A DNA stretch of 5,364 nucleotides from an uncultured Bacillota bacterium (GTDB lineage Bacteria > Bacillota > Clostridia > Christensenellales > UBA1242), in assembly GCA_900551705.1 (NCBI GenBank), contig URWY01000023.1, forward strand, positions 1-5,364, read 5' to 3'. The notes under the pieces are model-generated. The model was given only the letters and a program-made list of their open reading frames with translations. It made no database searches and had not been told where the DNA came from. Positions 5,156 to 5,364 of this stretch are shown here, in pieces (position 1 is the stretch's first letter; every line of letters begins with the position of its first letter). Position numbers and translations under genes: made by a program.

Positions 5156-5364
5156 ATGGAATATTATGTATGTCATGTTTGTAAACATTTTAGGCAATAT
5201 TATAAGTTTGATGATAAAAACAATTTAGTTGAAGTGCCAAGTGGAGAATGTAAACTATATCCTTTTTATAGTTGTGCTCTTCCTGATTGCAAAAAATTTG
5301 AAGTTTGGGAAGTCCGTGATATAAATTTAAGGGACGATATCTATCCTTATGTAAAAAACATTAA
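5156..5364 (+). CDS. Small cysteine-rich protein, 3' end outside the window
   Basis: An open frame of 69 codons starts at ATG with AAAGGAG 5 nt upstream and is still open at the window edge, since the last partial codon begins AA and cannot be a stop. The protein starts MEYYVCHVCKHFRQYYKF and has cysteines at 6, 9, 32, 40 and 45, in the pattern CxxC, then GECK, then C and C followed by KKFE. This resembles small zinc- or iron-sulphur-binding proteins found in Bacillota chromosomes and phages (CxxCKxF ... GxCK ... CxxF), but I cannot assign a family or function. There is no signal peptide or membrane segment. It has its own strong promoter and a palindromic operator, so it is probably repressed by the divergent XRE regulator. 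It is not in any of the shadow frames of another gene, and the promoter and RBS support it as real. Confidence 0.8.
   Translation, partial: MEYYVCHVCKHFRQYYKFDDKNNLVEVPSGECKLYPFYSCALPDCKKFEVWEVRDINLRDDIYPYVKNI

Overview
The window is AT-rich and carries the heat-shock chaperone operon hrcA-grpE-dnaK-dnaJ on the minus strand, in the order typical of Bacillota (Firmicutes). DnaK lacks the insert of about two dozen residues that Gram-negative DnaK has in its ATPase domain. Together with the CIRCE/HrcA control and strong AGGAGG-type ribosome binding sites, this points to a low-GC Gram-positive, probably clostridial bacterium. I cannot name a genus.

Layout, right to left along the main operon. 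A consensus-like vegetative promoter (4811-4838) is followed directly by a CIRCE operator (4780-4806). Then come hrcA (GTG start, 4757-3735), grpE (3725-3192), dnaK (3180-1345) and dnaJ (1278-139). The spacers hrcA/grpE and grpE/dnaK are 9 and 11 bp, and in both the next gene's Shine-Dalgarno overlaps the previous stop codon. The dnaK/dnaJ gap is 66 bp and holds two overlapping, mutually exclusive hairpins. A 12-bp stem with a T7 tract (93-129) ends the operon. Positions 1-92 hold no gene, only a second weak hairpin.

How it works together: HrcA represses the operon at CIRCE. DnaK is the ATP-driven Hsp70, DnaJ delivers substrate and stimulates ATP hydrolysis, and GrpE exchanges the nucleotide.

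Right end: a small XRE-type repressor gene (minus strand, 5072-4869) lies upstream of hrcA. It is divergent from a small cysteine-rich protein gene (plus strand, from 5156, running off the window). Between them is a near-perfect plus-strand promoter (TTGACA-N17-TAAAAT) with a perfect palindrome, TGGGTAAAAATTACCCA, just downstream, plus an extra half-site in the promoter spacer. This looks like a compact repressor-operator switch.

Most of the window is ordinary. The least ordinary features are a six-cysteine, three-CxC cluster in the N-terminal tail of GrpE, the XRE/cysteine-rich switch, the dnaK-dnaJ intergenic RNA structure, and the asparagine-rich DnaK tail. I see no clearly new multi-gene system.
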